Shown: one piece after another, positions 38,081 to 47,313 of the stretch | Position numbering within the stretch: the stretch's first letter is position 1 | Layout: each line of letters starts with the position of its first letter | Assembly: GCF_031344075.1 (NCBI RefSeq) | Contig: NZ_JAVJAN010000001.1 | Coordinates: 1 to 64,000, forward strand | DNA length: 64,000 nucleotides | From: Clostridium aquiflavi | GTDB lineage: Bacteria; Bacillota; Clostridia; Clostridiales; Clostridiaceae | Reading direction: 5' to 3' | Position numbers and translations under genes: made by a program | The notes under the pieces: model-generated | The model's database searches: none | What the model was told of the DNA's origin: nothing | What the model saw: only the letters and a program-made list of their open reading frames with translations

Positions 38081-40231
38081 TTATTCTGAAATTCCACTTT
38101 CCTCAAACTTTTTTGTAAACTTTTCTAATAGTTTATTTATAGGCTTCTTTAAAAATACTGCAATTAAAATAGAAGCACCTCCATAAATTAACAATATTAT
38201 TATATCTTTTGTTAATACTTCTCCTACTACTCCACCAATTGCTTCTCTTGCAAAAGATATAGCATATGTAAATGGTAAATAAGGATGTATCATTTGAAAA
38301 AATTTTGGGGTTAATTCTATTGGAAATGTTCCTCCTGATCCACCTATTTGTAATACTAATAATACTATTCCTATAACTTTTCCAACATTTCCAAAAACAG
38401 AAACTGCCGAATAAAGTATTGATACAAATACAGCACTAGTAAATAACATTCCTAGGACTAATAACATAGGATTTAAACAATATATTTTTAATAAATATAA
38501 GTCTCCCATAACTACTATAAGTGATTGAATTAGTGCTACAGTCATAAATAGCATTAACTTACCAAAATATATTTCCCAAAATTTATATTCTCCATGAGTA
38601 TTAACAGTTAAAATTGAAAGCAACAATAATAATCCAACCCATAAAGATAATACACTATAAAACGGTGTCATAGCACTTCCATAGTTGCCCATTGGATACA
38701 GTTCTCTTGTTTCAAGATTTACAGGAGTAGTTAAAAAATCCGTTCTTTCTTGAACATCTTCTTTTAATAAGTCTATTAATTCTTTTAAACTCTGTTCGTC
38801 TGTTACATTTTTCATTTTATCTGTTATTTCATTTATTATTCTTTCTGCTTCTGGAAGTTTTTCTTTAACAAAAGTTATTCCTTCTATTCCTTTGTCTGCC
38901 CCTTTATAAGCAGTGTTTAATATGCCTTCAACATTAGATAATCTTTTTTCAGCTTCTTCTATTATTGTTAATGTATTTTCAGCAACTTTAAATGCACTGT
39001 CAAATATATTATTTATTTGTGGAAGTATTTCTGTGTCAAACTTTAAATATATATCTTCACTTGTTGATGCAATATTATCTGCTAATGTTTTTATATTGTT
39101 TAATAAACTTAAATCTACAGTATTTCCAGCATCTAAAGAATCTCTTATACTTTGAAGTGAATTTTGAATTTTATAAATATTTTCTTGTAGCGTTTCAAGC
39201 TTATTTACAATTTCATTTAGGGGCTTAGTAGAACTAATATTATTTAGTACTTTTAGAAACCTCAATACTGAATCATTTACTTTTTCTAAACTCTTTACCT
39301 TATTTATTAAATTATTAATCATTTCTGGTGCTTTCTCTGTTCCAGAGTTTATAGCATCTATAATACTATTTGTATATGATGAAATATCTTTACTTATTTC
39401 TGAAACTAATCTAATATCTTCTTTAATTGTTGGTGACATATCATTTAATCCACTCTTAGATACAGAAATAAAACTTTCTACCTCACTACTTAAGCTCTTA
39501 GCGTTATTTAATGTTTCATAAATTAAAGGTATATCTTCCTGTATTTCTTTAACTAACTCTTTAATTTTAACTACACCATTATAAGCTAAATCAGTTGCTT
39601 CATTTATTTCTCCAAACCTACTTCTAATTTCTTCTAACATATTATATACATTAGATATTTTAGGTATTTGATCTTCTAATTCAATCCCCACATCTCTTGA
39701 TGCCGTAAGTAATGAATTACTAACTGTTTCAATTACACTCTTTGTAACATTTTCTTGAACTCCTGAAGCACCCTTATCAGTTAATTTAGGAGCAACTGCA
39801 TTTATTTTTTCATTAACAGTATAAATTATAGTTCCTTTTTTAATATCACTAGTTATTATTGAAGTCATATCTTTTGAAAAGTCTTCTGGAATTGTTATTG
39901 TAGCATAATATTTCCCCTTTTTAATAGCTTCATCGGCTTCCTCTTCACTAACAAATTGCCAACCTAATAAATTATTTTCTTTTAATCCATTAATAACTTC
40001 ATCGCCTAAGATTATATAATTTTCCAATATATATGCACCTTTATCCTTATTTACAACACCAATTTTAATTTTACTTGTAGCTTCTTGTGAATATGGATCC
40101 CACGATGCTGCTATATTAAACCAAGCATATAAGGATGGTAGTAAACATAAAGCCATTATTACAATAAGTGCAGATGAGTTGGTAATTATATTTCTTATAT
40201 CTCTTTTATAAATACTAAATATGTTTTTCAT
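38081..40231 (-). CDS. YhgE/Pip-family membrane protein
   Basis: The 716-aa protein starts with a TM helix (residues about 17-38, ALIVIMALCLLPSLYAWFNI) and the family motif SWDPYSQEATSKIKIGVVN. A long extracytoplasmic helical region (about 60-500) follows. Five or six C-terminal TM helices then run from about 525, including YSVLSLWVGLLLLLSI and IGIVLLVLQIGGSGGTFP. YhgE/Pip proteins are ABC-2-like and related to phage-infection proteins and type VIIb-associated membrane proteins. No ATPase partner or regulator is adjacent. The ribosome binding site is weak: AAAGGAGAG lies far upstream. The gene is probably monocistronic. Confidence 0.85.
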   Translation of the reverse strand: MKNIFSIYKRDIRNIITNSSALIVIMALCLLPSLYAWFNIAASWDPYSQEATSKIKIGVVNKDKGAYILENYIILGDEVINGLKENNLLGWQFVSEEEADEAIKKGKYYATITIPEDFSKDMTSIITSDIKKGTIIYTVNEKINAVAPKLTDKGASGVQENVTKSVIETVSNSLLTASRDVGIELEDQIPKISNVYNMLEEIRSRFGEINEATDLAYNGVVKIKELVKEIQEDIPLIYETLNNAKSLSSEVESFISVSKSGLNDMSPTIKEDIRLVSEISKDISSYTNSIIDAINSGTEKAPEMINNLINKVKSLEKVNDSVLRFLKVLNNISSTKPLNEIVNKLETLQENIYKIQNSLQSIRDSLDAGNTVDLSLLNNIKTLADNIASTSEDIYLKFDTEILPQINNIFDSAFKVAENTLTIIEEAEKRLSNVEGILNTAYKGADKGIEGITFVKEKLPEAERIINEITDKMKNVTDEQSLKELIDLLKEDVQERTDFLTTPVNLETRELYPMGNYGSAMTPFYSVLSLWVGLLLLLSILTVNTHGEYKFWEIYFGKLMLFMTVALIQSLIVVMGDLYLLKIYCLNPMLLVLGMLFTSAVFVSILYSAVSVFGNVGKVIGIVLLVLQIGGSGGTFPIELTPKFFQMIHPYLPFTYAISFAREAIGGVVGEVLTKDIIILLIYGGASILIAVFLKKPINKLLEKFTKKFEESGISE

Positions 40232-40503
40232 ATTATGCTGCTACTTATACTCTATACAAGTAGCTCTCCTTTCCATAACAAATAACATTCTTAAGTATAT
40301 TATTAGGATATTTTCAAAAATTTATTAGTTATTTATTATAAAAGAGACAATAATTCCAAGGTTAATAAAAACAGACTACAACAATAAAATAAATATAGAT
40401 ATTTTCAGATGCGTATATATAAGAATAGACAGAATTTCTTTAAGATTGTGACTAAAGAAAAAATTTAGAAAGTAAAATAGAAAGTAAGCTTAAATATAAA
40501 AAA
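40232..40503. other. Intergenic between YhgE and repeat copy 5
   Basis: About 270 bp of AT-rich sequence that should hold the YhgE promoter. No gene was recognised. Confidence 0.35.
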
Positions 40504-40793
40504 ATTGGCTCTGTCTTAAATCAATATTGACATATGCAATATGTAAAGCGGCATTGTAATTGTACTTTGAGAATTGTTAAGTGAGATTCAAAATTTTATA
40601 TTTTGTTTCTCGAACTTATTCAGCGACTATATATGAGTCTAGTTTCTTTTGATATTCATATTTACTGCTTGTCTCAATTTTATATTGGAAACAAGCTGAA
40701 ATTGGACTATACTCATTTTTAGTATTCCTAAGTTCAATTACTAAGTCCGACTTTGCTTATGTATATATCAATAATAGATAAAACAGAGCCAAT
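40504..40793 (+). repeat. Palindromic repeat, copy 5 (longest)
   Basis: The element is 290 bp. ATTGGCTCTGT at the left and ACAGAGCCAAT at the right are perfectly complementary. Next, TTGACATATGCAATATG faces CTTATGTATATATCAA. The inner GGCATTGTAATTGTACTTTGAG and apex GCTTGTCTC...GAAACAAGC are shared with copies 3 and 4. It carries about 80 bp not seen in the others (from 40577 to about 40657). It begins 8 bp beyond the stop of the transaldolase-like gene. Confidence 0.8.
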
Positions 40794-40800
40794 AAATACT

Positions 40801-41445
40801 TTATTTATTCATGCCTTCATAATCTTTTAAGAATTTTTCAATTCCTGCGTCTGTAAGCGGATGCTTGATCATTTGCATAATAACATTGTATGGAATTGTT
40901 GCTATATCAGATCCTGCTTTAGCACAGTCTAATACATGAATTGGATTTCTAACACTTGCAGATATAATTTCAGTATCTATTCCATGAACTGCAAATATTT
41001 CAGATATATCTTCTATTAATGTAATACCTGTACTTCCAATATCATCTAATCTTCCTAAGAATGGACTTACATAGCTTGCACCAGCTCTTGCTGCAAGTAA
41101 TGCTTGTACTGCTGAAAAAATTAATGTTACATTTGTTTTTATTCCTTCTTTATGAAGAATATTTACTGCTTTTAATCCTTCTGCACACATAGGAATTTTT
41201 ATCACCATGTTTTTGTGAATTTTAGCTATTTCACGTGCTTCTTTAACCATTCCTTCACATTCCATTGAAATAACTTCTCCACTTATTGGACCATCAACAA
41301 TGCTTGTGATTTCCTTAATCACTTCTTTAAAGTCTCTTCCTTCTTTTGCTATAAGTGAAGGATTTGTAGTAACACCACAAATAACTCCTAACTCATTAGC
41401 TTTTTTTATTTCTTCAATATTGGCTGTATCAACAAAAATTTTCAT
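40801..41445 (-). CDS. Transaldolase / fructose-6-phosphate aldolase family (TalC-FSA type)
   Basis: The 214-aa protein has the short transaldolase/FSA architecture: MKIFVDTANIEEIKKA, GVTTNPSLIAKEG, GPISGEVIS, the Schiff-base lysine in MVIKIPM near residue 83, LIFSAVQALLAARAGA and YVSPFLGRLDDIG. It would exchange or cleave C3 units between sugar phosphates. Next to a split transketolase it completes the non-oxidative pentose phosphate link for ribose-5-phosphate made from nucleosides. TTAGGAGGA precedes the ATG. Whether it acts as transaldolase or true FSA cannot be decided here. Confidence 0.9.
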   Translation of the reverse strand: MKIFVDTANIEEIKKANELGVICGVTTNPSLIAKEGRDFKEVIKEITSIVDGPISGEVISMECEGMVKEAREIAKIHKNMVIKIPMCAEGLKAVNILHKEGIKTNVTLIFSAVQALLAARAGASYVSPFLGRLDDIGSTGITLIEDISEIFAVHGIDTEIISASVRNPIHVLDCAKAGSDIATIPYNVIMQMIKHPLTDAGIEKFLKDYEGMNK

Positions 41446-41514
41446 CGATTAATCCTCCTAATCTTTTCTTACTTTATTTATTCTATAATTAGTATACATA
41501 ATCCTTCAACTTTT

Positions 41515-41660
41515 AAAGTTAACGATTACTTTAGAACAAAATCGCTAAGGCGACTTTAGAGCCCTCGATTTTTTTAGCCATGCACCCTTTCCAAACGCAG
41601 TGCAGGAATAATGGTGCGGCATATGATTATTTTTTATTCTTTAGGTGTACTCATCATACC
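41515..41660. other. GC-richer structured intergenic island
   Basis: The 364-bp gap between the transaldolase-like gene and deoD contains about 145 bp with clearly higher G+C than its surroundings. It includes AAAATCG...CGATTTTTTT (a plus-strand terminator-like hairpin around CTAAGGCGACTTTAG), TGCACCC...GTGCA, and a later GGTGCGGCATATG. No reading frame with a ribosome binding site is evident. It may be a small RNA, a decayed repeat or a 5' leader of the transaldolase-like gene. It matches no family I can name. Confidence 0.45.
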
Positions 41661-41756
41661 TTTAAAAAACAGTATCCTAAAAATTATACACAAATTTCTT
41701 AATAATATAAATTCCTAAAGAATAAAATATAACGTTTGCACTTACTTAAATAAATA

Positions 41757-41799
41757 TTCTAAGTTTTAGATGAAATATTACTCCATCTAAAACTTAGAA
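41757..41799 (-). terminator. Terminator after deoD
   Basis: TTCTAAGTTTTAGATG pairs with CATCTAAAACTTAGAA around an 11-base loop. On the minus strand it follows the deoD stop by about 10 bp and is followed by an A/T-rich tract, separating deoD from the transaldolase-like gene. Confidence 0.8.
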
Positions 41800-41809
41800 C
41801 TTTAATTTT

Positions 41810-42517
41810 TTATAAAGAAACTATTGTATCAAGAGCAACTTCCATCATTGCTTTGAATGTTGTTTGTCTTTCTTCTGCACTTGTTACTTCACCTGTTATA
41901 AAGTGATCACTTACTGTTAATAAAGTTAATGCATTAACTTTATGTTTAGCTGCTATTGTATATAATGCTGCTGTTTCCATTTCAACTCCTAAGCAACCGA
42001 AATCAGCCCATTTCTTCCAATCTTCATTATCATCTCCATAGAATATATCTGAACTATATACACTACCTACTTTAGGTTCAAATCCTTTTTGTACTGCTAT
42101 ATCATAAGCAGGTTTTAATAAATCAAAACTTGCTGTTGGCGCATAAGTTCTACCTTGGAATCTTACTAAGTTAAGATTTGAATCTGTTGAAGTTGACATT
42201 GCAATTATAAGATCTCTTATTTTAACTCTTTCATGGTAACCACCACAAGTTCCAACTCTTATAAGGTTTTTAACTCCGTAGCTTTCTATTAATTCAGTAG
42301 AATATATAGACATTGATGGGATACCCATTCCGGTTCCTTGCACTGATATTCTCTTACCTTTATATGTTCCTGTAAATCCATACATTCCTCTAACTTCATT
42401 GTAGCAAACTACATCTTCTAAAAAGTTTTCTGCTATAAATTTAGCTCTTAAAGGATCTCCTGGTAATAATACGCTTTCTGCTATAGCGCCTTCTGGTGCA
42501 TTAATATGAATACTCAT
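41810..42517 (-). CDS. deoD: Purine-nucleoside phosphorylase DeoD
   Basis: The 235-aa size is typical of hexameric DeoD. Motifs are the N-terminal HINAPEGAIAESVLLPGDP (phosphate site), RVGTCGGYHE, the nucleoside-site GVEMETAALY near 178 and LTVSDHFITGE with the catalytic Asp. It splits purine (deoxy)nucleosides with phosphate into base and (deoxy)ribose-1-phosphate, which DeoB then isomerises. GGAGGTAAG precedes the ATG. It lies about 75 bp downstream of the transketolase C-half gene and ends in a strong terminator. Confidence 0.93.
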   Translation of the reverse strand: MSIHINAPEGAIAESVLLPGDPLRAKFIAENFLEDVVCYNEVRGMYGFTGTYKGKRISVQGTGMGIPSMSIYSTELIESYGVKNLIRVGTCGGYHERVKIRDLIIAMSTSTDSNLNLVRFQGRTYAPTASFDLLKPAYDIAVQKGFEPKVGSVYSSDIFYGDDNEDWKKWADFGCLGVEMETAALYTIAAKHKVNALTLLTVSDHFITGEVTSAEERQTTFKAMMEVALDTIVSL

Positions 42518-42590
42518 TGTGTCTTACCTCCGCTTATTATAATTTAATTAATTGTTATGTTTTTTAATTTGGGTCTTATATAAGTAAAAT

Positions 42591-43517
42591 CTATTTTAAT
42601 ATTGATTTAACTTCTTTAATTATTTCTTCACTAGTTAAATTATATTTTTTCATAAGTTCATCTGGTGTTCCTGATTCTCCAAATGTATCTTTAATTCCTA
42701 CCATTTTAATTAAAGTAGGACATTCACTAGATACAACTTGAGAAACCATTGCTCCAAGTCCACCTATAATAGAATGTTCTTCAGCTGTAACTATTCCTTT
42801 AGTTTCTTTAGCAGCTTTTAATATTATTTCTCTATCTATTGGTTTAATAGTAGAAATATTTATAACTCTTGCTTTAATTCCTTGAGTTTCTAATTCTTTT
42901 GATGCTTCTATAGCTTTTTGAACCATCATTCCTGTAGCTATGATAGTTACATCATTACCTTCTCTTACCTCAACACCTTTTCCGATTTCAAATTTATAAT
43001 TATCATCGAATATATCTTCTGTATTGCATCTTCCAAATCTTAAGTAAACAGGACCATTAAATTCAGCAGCAGCTTTTGTTGCAGCCATTGCTTCTCTATG
43101 ATCTGCTGGAACTATTACTGTCATATTAGGAAGTGAATTCATAAGTGCTATATCTTCAACAGATTGATGTGATCCACCATCTTCACCAACTGTAATTCCT
43201 GCATGAGTTGCTGCTATTTTTACGTTAACCTTTGGATAACAAATAGAGTTTCTTATTATTTCAAAAGCTCTTCCAGTAGCAAAAACAGCAAATGTGCTTG
43301 CAAAAGGTATGTTTCCTACATTAGCAAAACCTGCAGCCATTCCCATTAAGTTTTGTTCTGCTATACCTGCATTAAAAAATCTATCTTTAAATTCTTCTTT
43401 AAATCCATTAGTTTTAGTTGATTTAGAAAGATCCGCATCTAAAACTACTACCTTCTCATTTTCACGTCCAAGTTCAACCAATGCCATTCCGTATGATTCT
43501 CTTGTTGCTTTACCCAT
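42591..43517 (-). CDS. Transketolase, C-terminal subunit
   Basis: The 308-aa subunit carries the pyrimidine-binding and C-terminal domains: AGIAEQNLMGMAAGFA, THAGITVGEDGGSHQSVEDIAL and PVYLRFGRCN. It pairs with the N-terminal subunit encoded 12 bp upstream to form an active thiamin-diphosphate transketolase. Split transketolases are common in clostridia. The final domain has IIGGLGAMVSQVV and DTFGESGTPDELM. TAGGAGGAAT gives a strong ribosome binding site. Confidence 0.92.
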   Translation of the reverse strand: MGKATRESYGMALVELGRENEKVVVLDADLSKSTKTNGFKEEFKDRFFNAGIAEQNLMGMAAGFANVGNIPFASTFAVFATGRAFEIIRNSICYPKVNVKIAATHAGITVGEDGGSHQSVEDIALMNSLPNMTVIVPADHREAMAATKAAAEFNGPVYLRFGRCNTEDIFDDNYKFEIGKGVEVREGNDVTIIATGMMVQKAIEASKELETQGIKARVINISTIKPIDREIILKAAKETKGIVTAEEHSIIGGLGAMVSQVVSSECPTLIKMVGIKDTFGESGTPDELMKKYNLTSEEIIKEVKSILK

Positions 43518-43529
43518 TTTAAATTCCTC

Positions 43530-44345
43530 CTATCTTTCAATCTCACTTATTGCTTGATTTCTTTGTTCTTCATTAGGTGCTTGACCATGCCAACCTGCTT
43601 GATCTTCCATAAAGCTAACACCTTTACCTTTTACAGTCTTAGCAATGATAACGCTTGGCTTATCATTACACTTTTCAACTTCTAAGAATGCTTCATTTAT
43701 TTTGTCAAAGTCATTACCATCTTCACAAATAACAACATTCCAACCAAAGCTTTCAAATTTCTTATCTAAAGGAGAAACTCCCATTACATCTTCATTTTTA
43801 CCATCTATTTGAAGGCCATTGTTATCAATTATAGCAACTAAATTATTTAATTTATAATGAGCTGCTGCCATTGAAGCTTCCCAAACCAATCCTTCTTGTA
43901 ATTCTCCATCACCTAAAACAACATATATCTTAGCATCGTTCTTTTGAGTCTTAAGACCTAAAGCCATTCCCACTGCATTTGATATTCCTTGACCAAGTGA
44001 TCCGGTTGAAACATCTACTCCTGGTACATGCTTAGAATCTGGATGTCCTTGAAGAAGAGCTCCTGTTTTTCTTAAATTGTATAATTCTTCTTTTGGGAAA
44101 TATCCTTTTTCAGCTAATACAGAGTAAAGAGCTGGAGCTGCATGTCCCTTGCTTAATACGAATCTGTCTCTATTAGGATCTTTAGGATTCTTAACATCAA
44201 CATTCATTTTTTCATTGTATAAGTATGTTATTATTTCTGAGCAAGATAGTGAACCACCTGGATGTCCTGATTTTGCTGCATAAATCATTTCTATTATGTC
44301 TTTTTTTACTTCTTTTAATGTAGAAACTAAATTTTCTTTATTCAT
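43530..44345 (-). CDS. Transketolase, N-terminal subunit
   Basis: The ATG at 44345 (MNKENLVSTLKEVKK) is preferred over the TTG 24 bases upstream because GGTGA sits before it. The 271-aa subunit binds thiamin diphosphate: RDRFVLSKGHAAPALYSVLAEKGY, QGHPDSKHVPGVDVSTGSLGQGIS, and GDGELQEG...NNLVAIIDNNGLQ. Together with the downstream half it transfers two-carbon units between pentose and other sugar phosphates. Hairpins separate it from deoB, so it may be transcribed partly on its own. Confidence 0.92.
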   Translation of the reverse strand: MNKENLVSTLKEVKKDIIEMIYAAKSGHPGGSLSCSEIITYLYNEKMNVDVKNPKDPNRDRFVLSKGHAAPALYSVLAEKGYFPKEELYNLRKTGALLQGHPDSKHVPGVDVSTGSLGQGISNAVGMALGLKTQKNDAKIYVVLGDGELQEGLVWEASMAAAHYKLNNLVAIIDNNGLQIDGKNEDVMGVSPLDKKFESFGWNVVICEDGNDFDKINEAFLEVEKCNDKPSVIIAKTVKGKGVSFMEDQAGWHGQAPNEEQRNQAISEIER

Positions 44346-44460
44346 ACCTTTCACCAACCAATCTTTCAATTTGTAGTATATAATTTAATTAACTTTGTTT
44401 AAACATTCACATTTTAGCCTAGTTAAATCTAATATGCTTACATTTATGCTGAATTCTAAT

Positions 44461-44488
44461 TTCCAGGTAAAATTAATTCTACCTGGAA
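44461..44488 (-). terminator. Hairpin between deoB and the transketolase genes
   Basis: TTCCAGGTA pairs with TACCTGGAA around a 10-base loop, about 70 bp beyond the deoB stop. The following T run is weak, so it may attenuate rather than terminate. Confidence 0.55.
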
Positions 44489-44555
44489 CTAAGAATCTTA
44501 TTATTCTAAAAATCAATGCAATTTTAAGATATTATATTCGTAATTTAAAATATTA

Positions 44556-45746
44556 TTAAACTAGCTTTCCTAGTACTGATTTACCAATTGTATTTTCAGG
44601 CATCTTTAATTCAAAGTTATCAGCTATAGTTGCACCAATTGTAGCAAAACTATCTACTGTATCCATTAATCCATTTTCTTTCATAGATGGTGAATAAGCT
44701 ATAAATGGAACAAATTCACGTGTATGATCAGTACCAGTATAGGTTGGATCGTTTCCATGATCAGCTGTTATTATTAATAAATCATCTTCTTTTAATTTTT
44801 CTAATACTTTTCCTAAGTTAACATCAAATTTTTCTATTTCTTCTGCATAACCTACTGGGTTTCTTCTATGTCCCCATAAAGCATCGAAATCAACTAAGTT
44901 AACAAAGCATAATCCTTTAAAGTCTTTATCCATTATTTCTAATGTTTGTTCCATTCCATGAACAGAACTCTTTGATTTATTTGATTCAGTAATTCCTTCT
45001 CCATCAAATATATCACTTATTTTTCCAACAGATATTACATCAAATCCATTATCTTTTAATGCATTAAGTGCTGTTGCTCCATATGGTTTTAATGCATAAT
45101 CATGTCTGTTGCTTGTACGTTTAAATTCGCCTTTTTTAGCTCCTAAGTATGGTCTAGCTATTACTCTTCCAACTTTCCATTCATCTTTAAGAGTAAGCTC
45201 CCTTGCTATTTCACAACAACGATAAAGTTCATCTAAACCAAAAGTTTCTTCATGACCACAAATTTGTAAAACAGAGTCAGCAGAAGTATATACTATCATA
45301 TCTCCTGTCTTCATTTGATGTTCTCCAAGTTCGTCTAATATTTCAGTACCACTTGCACTCTTATTTCCTACTATATTGTGTCCTGTTCTTTTTGTTAGTT
45401 CATCTAACAATTCTTCTGGAAAACCTGTATCTGTAAATGTTTGGAATGGTTTTGTGATGTGTAAACCCATCATTTCCCAATGACCAGTCATAGTATCTTT
45501 ACCAACACTTGCTTCTTTCATTTTCATATAATGAGCTAAAGGTTTTTCTGCTGCTTTTACATGTTTTATAGGATGTAGATTTGATATACCTAGTTTTTCT
45601 AAATTAGGTATATTAAATTTTTCTACTGATTCAGAAATATGCCCAAGAGTATCTACTCCTTTATCTCCATATTCTATTGAATCTGGCATAGCGCCTATTC
45701 CAAGTGAGTCTATTACAATTGTAAAAATTCTATTATACTTTTTCAT
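44556..45746 (-). CDS. deoB: Phosphopentomutase
   Basis: A longer frame reaches 45818, but family alignment and AAAGGA favour ATG 45746 (MKKYNRIFTIVIDSLGIGAMPD). The 396-aa protein has the alkaline-phosphatase-fold metal sites: VIDSLGIG, the DTMTGHWEMMG loop with the Thr that is phosphorylated, and LIITADHGNDPTYTGTDHTRE. It interconverts (deoxy)ribose-1-phosphate and 5-phosphate, linking the phosphorylases to the pentose phosphate pathway. A hairpin at 45852 separates it from nupC. Confidence 0.93.
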   Translation of the reverse strand: MKKYNRIFTIVIDSLGIGAMPDSIEYGDKGVDTLGHISESVEKFNIPNLEKLGISNLHPIKHVKAAEKPLAHYMKMKEASVGKDTMTGHWEMMGLHITKPFQTFTDTGFPEELLDELTKRTGHNIVGNKSASGTEILDELGEHQMKTGDMIVYTSADSVLQICGHEETFGLDELYRCCEIARELTLKDEWKVGRVIARPYLGAKKGEFKRTSNRHDYALKPYGATALNALKDNGFDVISVGKISDIFDGEGITESNKSKSSVHGMEQTLEIMDKDFKGLCFVNLVDFDALWGHRRNPVGYAEEIEKFDVNLGKVLEKLKEDDLLIITADHGNDPTYTGTDHTREFVPFIAYSPSMKENGLMDTVDSFATIGATIADNFELKMPENTIGKSVLGKLV

Positions 45747-45851
45747 ACCTTTAATTCCTTTCCAAATTAGACTATGTTTTAACACTAATTTTACTATATT
45801 TTTACTTATTATGGGCAATACTATTTAAAATAGTTATTTATTATACAAATT

Positions 45852-45886
45852 TCTTAAAGTTATAAAATTTTTTTATAACTTTAAGA
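45852..45886 (-). terminator. Hairpin between nupC and deoB
   Basis: TCTTAAAGTTATAAAA pairs perfectly with TTTTATAACTTTAAGA around three T. It lies about 40 bp beyond the nupC stop. The lack of GC in the stem suggests a weak terminator or attenuator. Confidence 0.6.
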
Positions 45887-45926
45887 GAATGTAATATCTT
45901 ATTAATTATAATTTTAATATGTACTA

Positions 45927-47129
45927 TTATATTAATGTAAGAAGACCAACTATCATTGCACTTAAAACACTAACTGCAAATCCACCAATCATTGCTTTAA
46001 AGGCTAATCTAGCAAGGGTATTTCTTTTTTCTGGACACAATGCAGCTATACCTGAAATACAAACTCCCATACTAGAAATATTAGCAAATCCACAAAGTGA
46101 TATAGTAAGTACTAAACCTGTTCTATAACTTAATGAACCAAATATGTTACCTAAGTCTTGGAATGCAACAAATTCATTTAATACTAACTTACTTCCTAAT
46201 AATTGACCTGCTGTAAGTATATCTGATCCATTTAATCCCATAAAGAATCCAATAGGTGCAAATATATAAGAGAATATTTGTTGTAAACTTACTCCAAAAA
46301 TTCCAAGTATACCATTAACTAATGCTACTAGCGAAATAATTGCAAGTAATGAAGTACCTATTGCTACAGCTGTTTGGAATCCACTCATAGCACCTTCTGA
46401 AATTGCAGAAATAAGATTTTCATTATCACCCTTATTGTCCATGCTAACATTTTCAATTAATTGAGTTTCCTCTTTTTCAGGTAATAATAACTTTGATATT
46501 GCTATACTTCCCATAGGTACCAAAGCACTAGCTATTAATAAATATTCCATAGGAATTCCAAGTGCAGTATATCCCCCTATTATAGTTGCTGACATACTTC
46601 CCATTCCTGAAACTAATACAACTATGATTTCACTATCAGTCATTCTATTTAAGTATTTACTAACTAATATTGGACTTTCTGTTTGGCCTAAAAACATATT
46701 AGCAACTGCAACAAAACTTTCAACTTGTGTTGTTCCCAATATTTTACCTATAGCTTTACCTATTATTTTTACTATAAATCCTAATATTCCTAAATAATAT
46801 AAAGCTGCAACTAATGCTGAAATAAAAACAATATTTCCTAATACTTGAATGGCAAATATCATTCCTGTAGGTGCACCAGCATTACCTATTGTTCCAAATA
46901 AGAAACCGATTCCCTCTTTACCATAATCAAGTACTTGAGTAACTACATCTGATACTTTTAATATCATTATTCTTCCTAATGGAAATTTTACTAATAAAAA
47001 TGCAATTACAAACTGTATACCAAGTGCTTTTAATATAGTTTTTTGGGGAATGCTTCTCTTATCTGCAGATAAAATGTACATTATTCCTAATAATAAAATT
47101 ATACCTATTAAATTTATAACTATGTTCAT
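45927..47129 (-). CDS. nupC: NupC-family concentrative nucleoside transporter
   Basis: ATG 47129 is placed by AGGAGAAAG; the frame upstream has no such site. The 400-aa membrane protein has about 8-10 TM helices and CNT-family motifs: PLGRIMILKVSDVV, a GFLFGTIG-type loop, GQTESPILVSKYLN (the nucleoside/cation site), SGMGSMSATIIGGYTALG and LNEFVAFQDLG. It imports nucleosides with H+ or Na+ and feeds the uridine and purine phosphorylases of the same gene set. It lies between udp and deoB. Confidence 0.93.
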   Translation of the reverse strand: MNIVINLIGIILLLGIMYILSADKRSIPQKTILKALGIQFVIAFLLVKFPLGRIMILKVSDVVTQVLDYGKEGIGFLFGTIGNAGAPTGMIFAIQVLGNIVFISALVAALYYLGILGFIVKIIGKAIGKILGTTQVESFVAVANMFLGQTESPILVSKYLNRMTDSEIIVVLVSGMGSMSATIIGGYTALGIPMEYLLIASALVPMGSIAISKLLLPEKEETQLIENVSMDNKGDNENLISAISEGAMSGFQTAVAIGTSLLAIISLVALVNGILGIFGVSLQQIFSYIFAPIGFFMGLNGSDILTAGQLLGSKLVLNEFVAFQDLGNIFGSLSYRTGLVLTISLCGFANISSMGVCISGIAALCPEKRNTLARLAFKAMIGGFAVSVLSAMIVGLLTLI

Positions 47130-47216
47130 AATCTTTCTCCTGTCTTTTGTTATAGTATTAACTTTATTCCCATAAAACCTCATACCTTTTGGACATCATT
47201 TAATAACGTTAAGTAT

Positions 47217-47304
47217 GAGAAAATTTCATTAGTAAACTTTTAATACTTTTGCTATTAATATCAACAAGTTTTCTTGAATAATTTGTAAACCATGAAATTT
47301 TCTC
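47217..47304 (-). other. Long-range hairpin between udp and nupC
   Basis: GAGAAAATTTCAT and ATGAAATTTTCTC are perfect 13-bp complements 62 bases apart, together filling most of the udp-nupC gap. No T run follows directly, so it may stabilise or process the transcript rather than end it. The function is not known. Confidence 0.45.
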
Positions 47305-47313
47305 TATTAATAA

